Source: an uncultured Oscillospiraceae bacterium (lineage in GTDB: Bacteria; Bacillota; Clostridia; Oscillospirales; Oscillospiraceae). From it: 6,003 nucleotides of DNA. A program made the position numbers and the translations under genes. This document shows, one piece after another, positions 5,283 through 6,003 of the stretch. The notes under the pieces were generated by a model, which made no database searches, was not told the DNA's origin, and saw only the letters and a list, made by a program, of their open reading frames with translations. Where the stretch lies: assembly GCA_900756715.1 (NCBI GenBank), contig CAAELC010000013.1:1-6003 (forward strand). Direction: 5' to 3'. Positions within the stretch are counted from its first letter, which is position 1. Each line of letters starts with the position of its first letter.

Positions 5283-6003
5283 ATATTACATTTCACGAAT
5301 GCAGATATATCCTGCACCTGAAGGATTACGACAGCGGTGTTTTTTTCTACCGCGAGGTACTGGGCCTGCAGCCCAACTATAACTGGTCCATCGTCCCCGA
5401 TCAGAAGGGCTACCGCTTCTACATGGGCAGCGGACGGCTGGAGATCCCCCAGATCCCCTTTATCCCCCGGCAGGGACACAGTGAGTTTTTGGCCCAGTGC
5501 TCCGACCTGCCTCTGTGCATGGAGCGGATTTTGGAGGAAATGCCCCACATCGAGATCCTCTCTCAGGATGCCCGGCAGGTAACCCTCCGGGACACCGAAG
5601 GCAATCTGGTGCATCTGCTGCAGGACGACAGCCTCTGCAGCGGCGGCGATGTGGATAAAACGGATATGTTTACCGGCACCTTTACCGGCGTGCTTTATGA
5701 GGATGATTTGGCGGCGGCGCAGAGCTTCTACTGCGACCGGCTGGGGCTTCCGCTGCTGGAGCGGCAGGCGGACGCGCTGCTGCTTCAGGCCGGCGATGCA
5801 CAGCTGCTGCTGCGCAGGCGCCCGGCAGGCTGCACCCTGGGCCCGTCCATGATCGGCCTGGAGGCCAGTAGCGTCAACAAGCTGTATGACCGCTTCAGCC
5901 AAAGCCCGGACTATAAGGAGGCCGGGGTGCTGCGTGACACGGACTTTGATGCGCGGCGGCTGTTCCAGATGTACGACCCCAGCGGCAATGTGGTGGAGAT
6001 CTA
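5279..6003 (+). CDS. Tandem VOC (glyoxalase/dioxygenase-fold) protein, C-terminus cut by window edge
   Basis: At least 241 residues are visible, with no stop before the edge. The ATG overlaps the permease stop (ATGA, 4 bp) and AAAGGA (5265-5270) lies 8 nt upstream, so it is very likely the fifth gene of the operon. Two VOC domains are visible. Domain 1 (about 5-116) starts YILHLKDYDSGVFFYREVLGL and ends DTEGNLVHLL. Domain 2 (about 132-241+) starts VLYEDDLAAAQSFYCDRLGL and ends DPSGNVVEI. Paired VOC modules occur in extradiol dioxygenases, glyoxalases, 4-hydroxyphenylpyruvate dioxygenase-like proteins and binding or resistance proteins. The C-terminal metal-ligand position is Glu240 in domain 2 but His112 in domain 1. 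The first-strand positions where His is usual appear to be Arg9 and Thr136. A full metal site is therefore not evident, and the protein may be a binding protein or an enzyme of unusual type. The exact reaction cannot be assigned. The operon position suggests it handles the imported compound. Confidence 0.82.
   Translation, partial: MNITFHECRYILHLKDYDSGVFFYREVLGLQPNYNWSIVPDQKGYRFYMGSGRLEIPQIPFIPRQGHSEFLAQCSDLPLCMERILEEMPHIEILSQDARQVTLRDTEGNLVHLLQDDSLCSGGDVDKTDMFTGTFTGVLYEDDLAAAQSFYCDRLGLPLLERQADALLLQAGDAQLLLRRRPAGCTLGPSMIGLEASSVNKLYDRFSQSPDYKEAGVLRDTDFDARRLFQMYDPSGNVVEI

Overview
The window looks like part of a moderately GC-rich Gram-positive chromosome, most likely a gut-type Clostridia (Oscillospirales-like) bacterium. 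This is inferred from three things: strong AGGAGG-type ribosome binding sites with 5-8 nt spacing, a Firmicutes-style lipoprotein signal ending in LVAC, and close packing of genes with start/stop overlaps. The taxon is not proven by anything in the sequence. No RNA genes, mobile elements or CRISPR arrays were found.

Layout. (1) Positions 1-138, minus strand: the first 46 codons of a LysR-type transcriptional regulator (LTTR), cut by the window edge. (2) Positions 139-477: a 339-bp divergent control region. It holds an extended -10 promoter for the regulator (241-269, minus), a perfect 12-bp inverted repeat with an internal ATC-N9-GAT LysR-type box (316-342), an extra CATCG half-site (344-348), a good sigma-A-like promoter (360-388, plus) and a short leader that may be structured (407-451). 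(3) Positions 478-6003, plus strand: five co-directional genes that look like one operon. They encode a double-domain ABC ATPase, a BMP/PnrA-family solute-binding lipoprotein, two BPD_transp_2-type permeases, and a tandem VOC (glyoxalase/dioxygenase-fold) protein cut by the right edge.

How it works together. The four transport genes make a complete importer of the BMP/PnrA-NupNOPQ class. The lipoprotein captures ligand outside the cell, the two different permeases form the channel, and the RbsA-like tandem ATPase drives import. Characterised members carry purine or other nucleosides; some BMP relatives bind riboflavin. The substrate here is not known. The VOC gene overlaps the second permease by 4 bp, so it is probably translationally coupled and may act on, or bind, the imported compound. 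The binding-protein gene is bracketed by two intercistronic hairpins, which fits a separately stabilised, more abundant mRNA segment.

The most informative non-coding signal is the LysR-type box. Its centre (329) lies about 66 bp upstream of the predicted operon start (about 395), the usual position for an LTTR recognition site. The simplest model is a divergently encoded LysR regulator that senses the imported ligand or a product of it and switches on transporter and VOC genes together. Nothing here is clearly a new class of system. The combination of LysR, BMP transporter and tandem VOC protein is the part that deserves follow-up.
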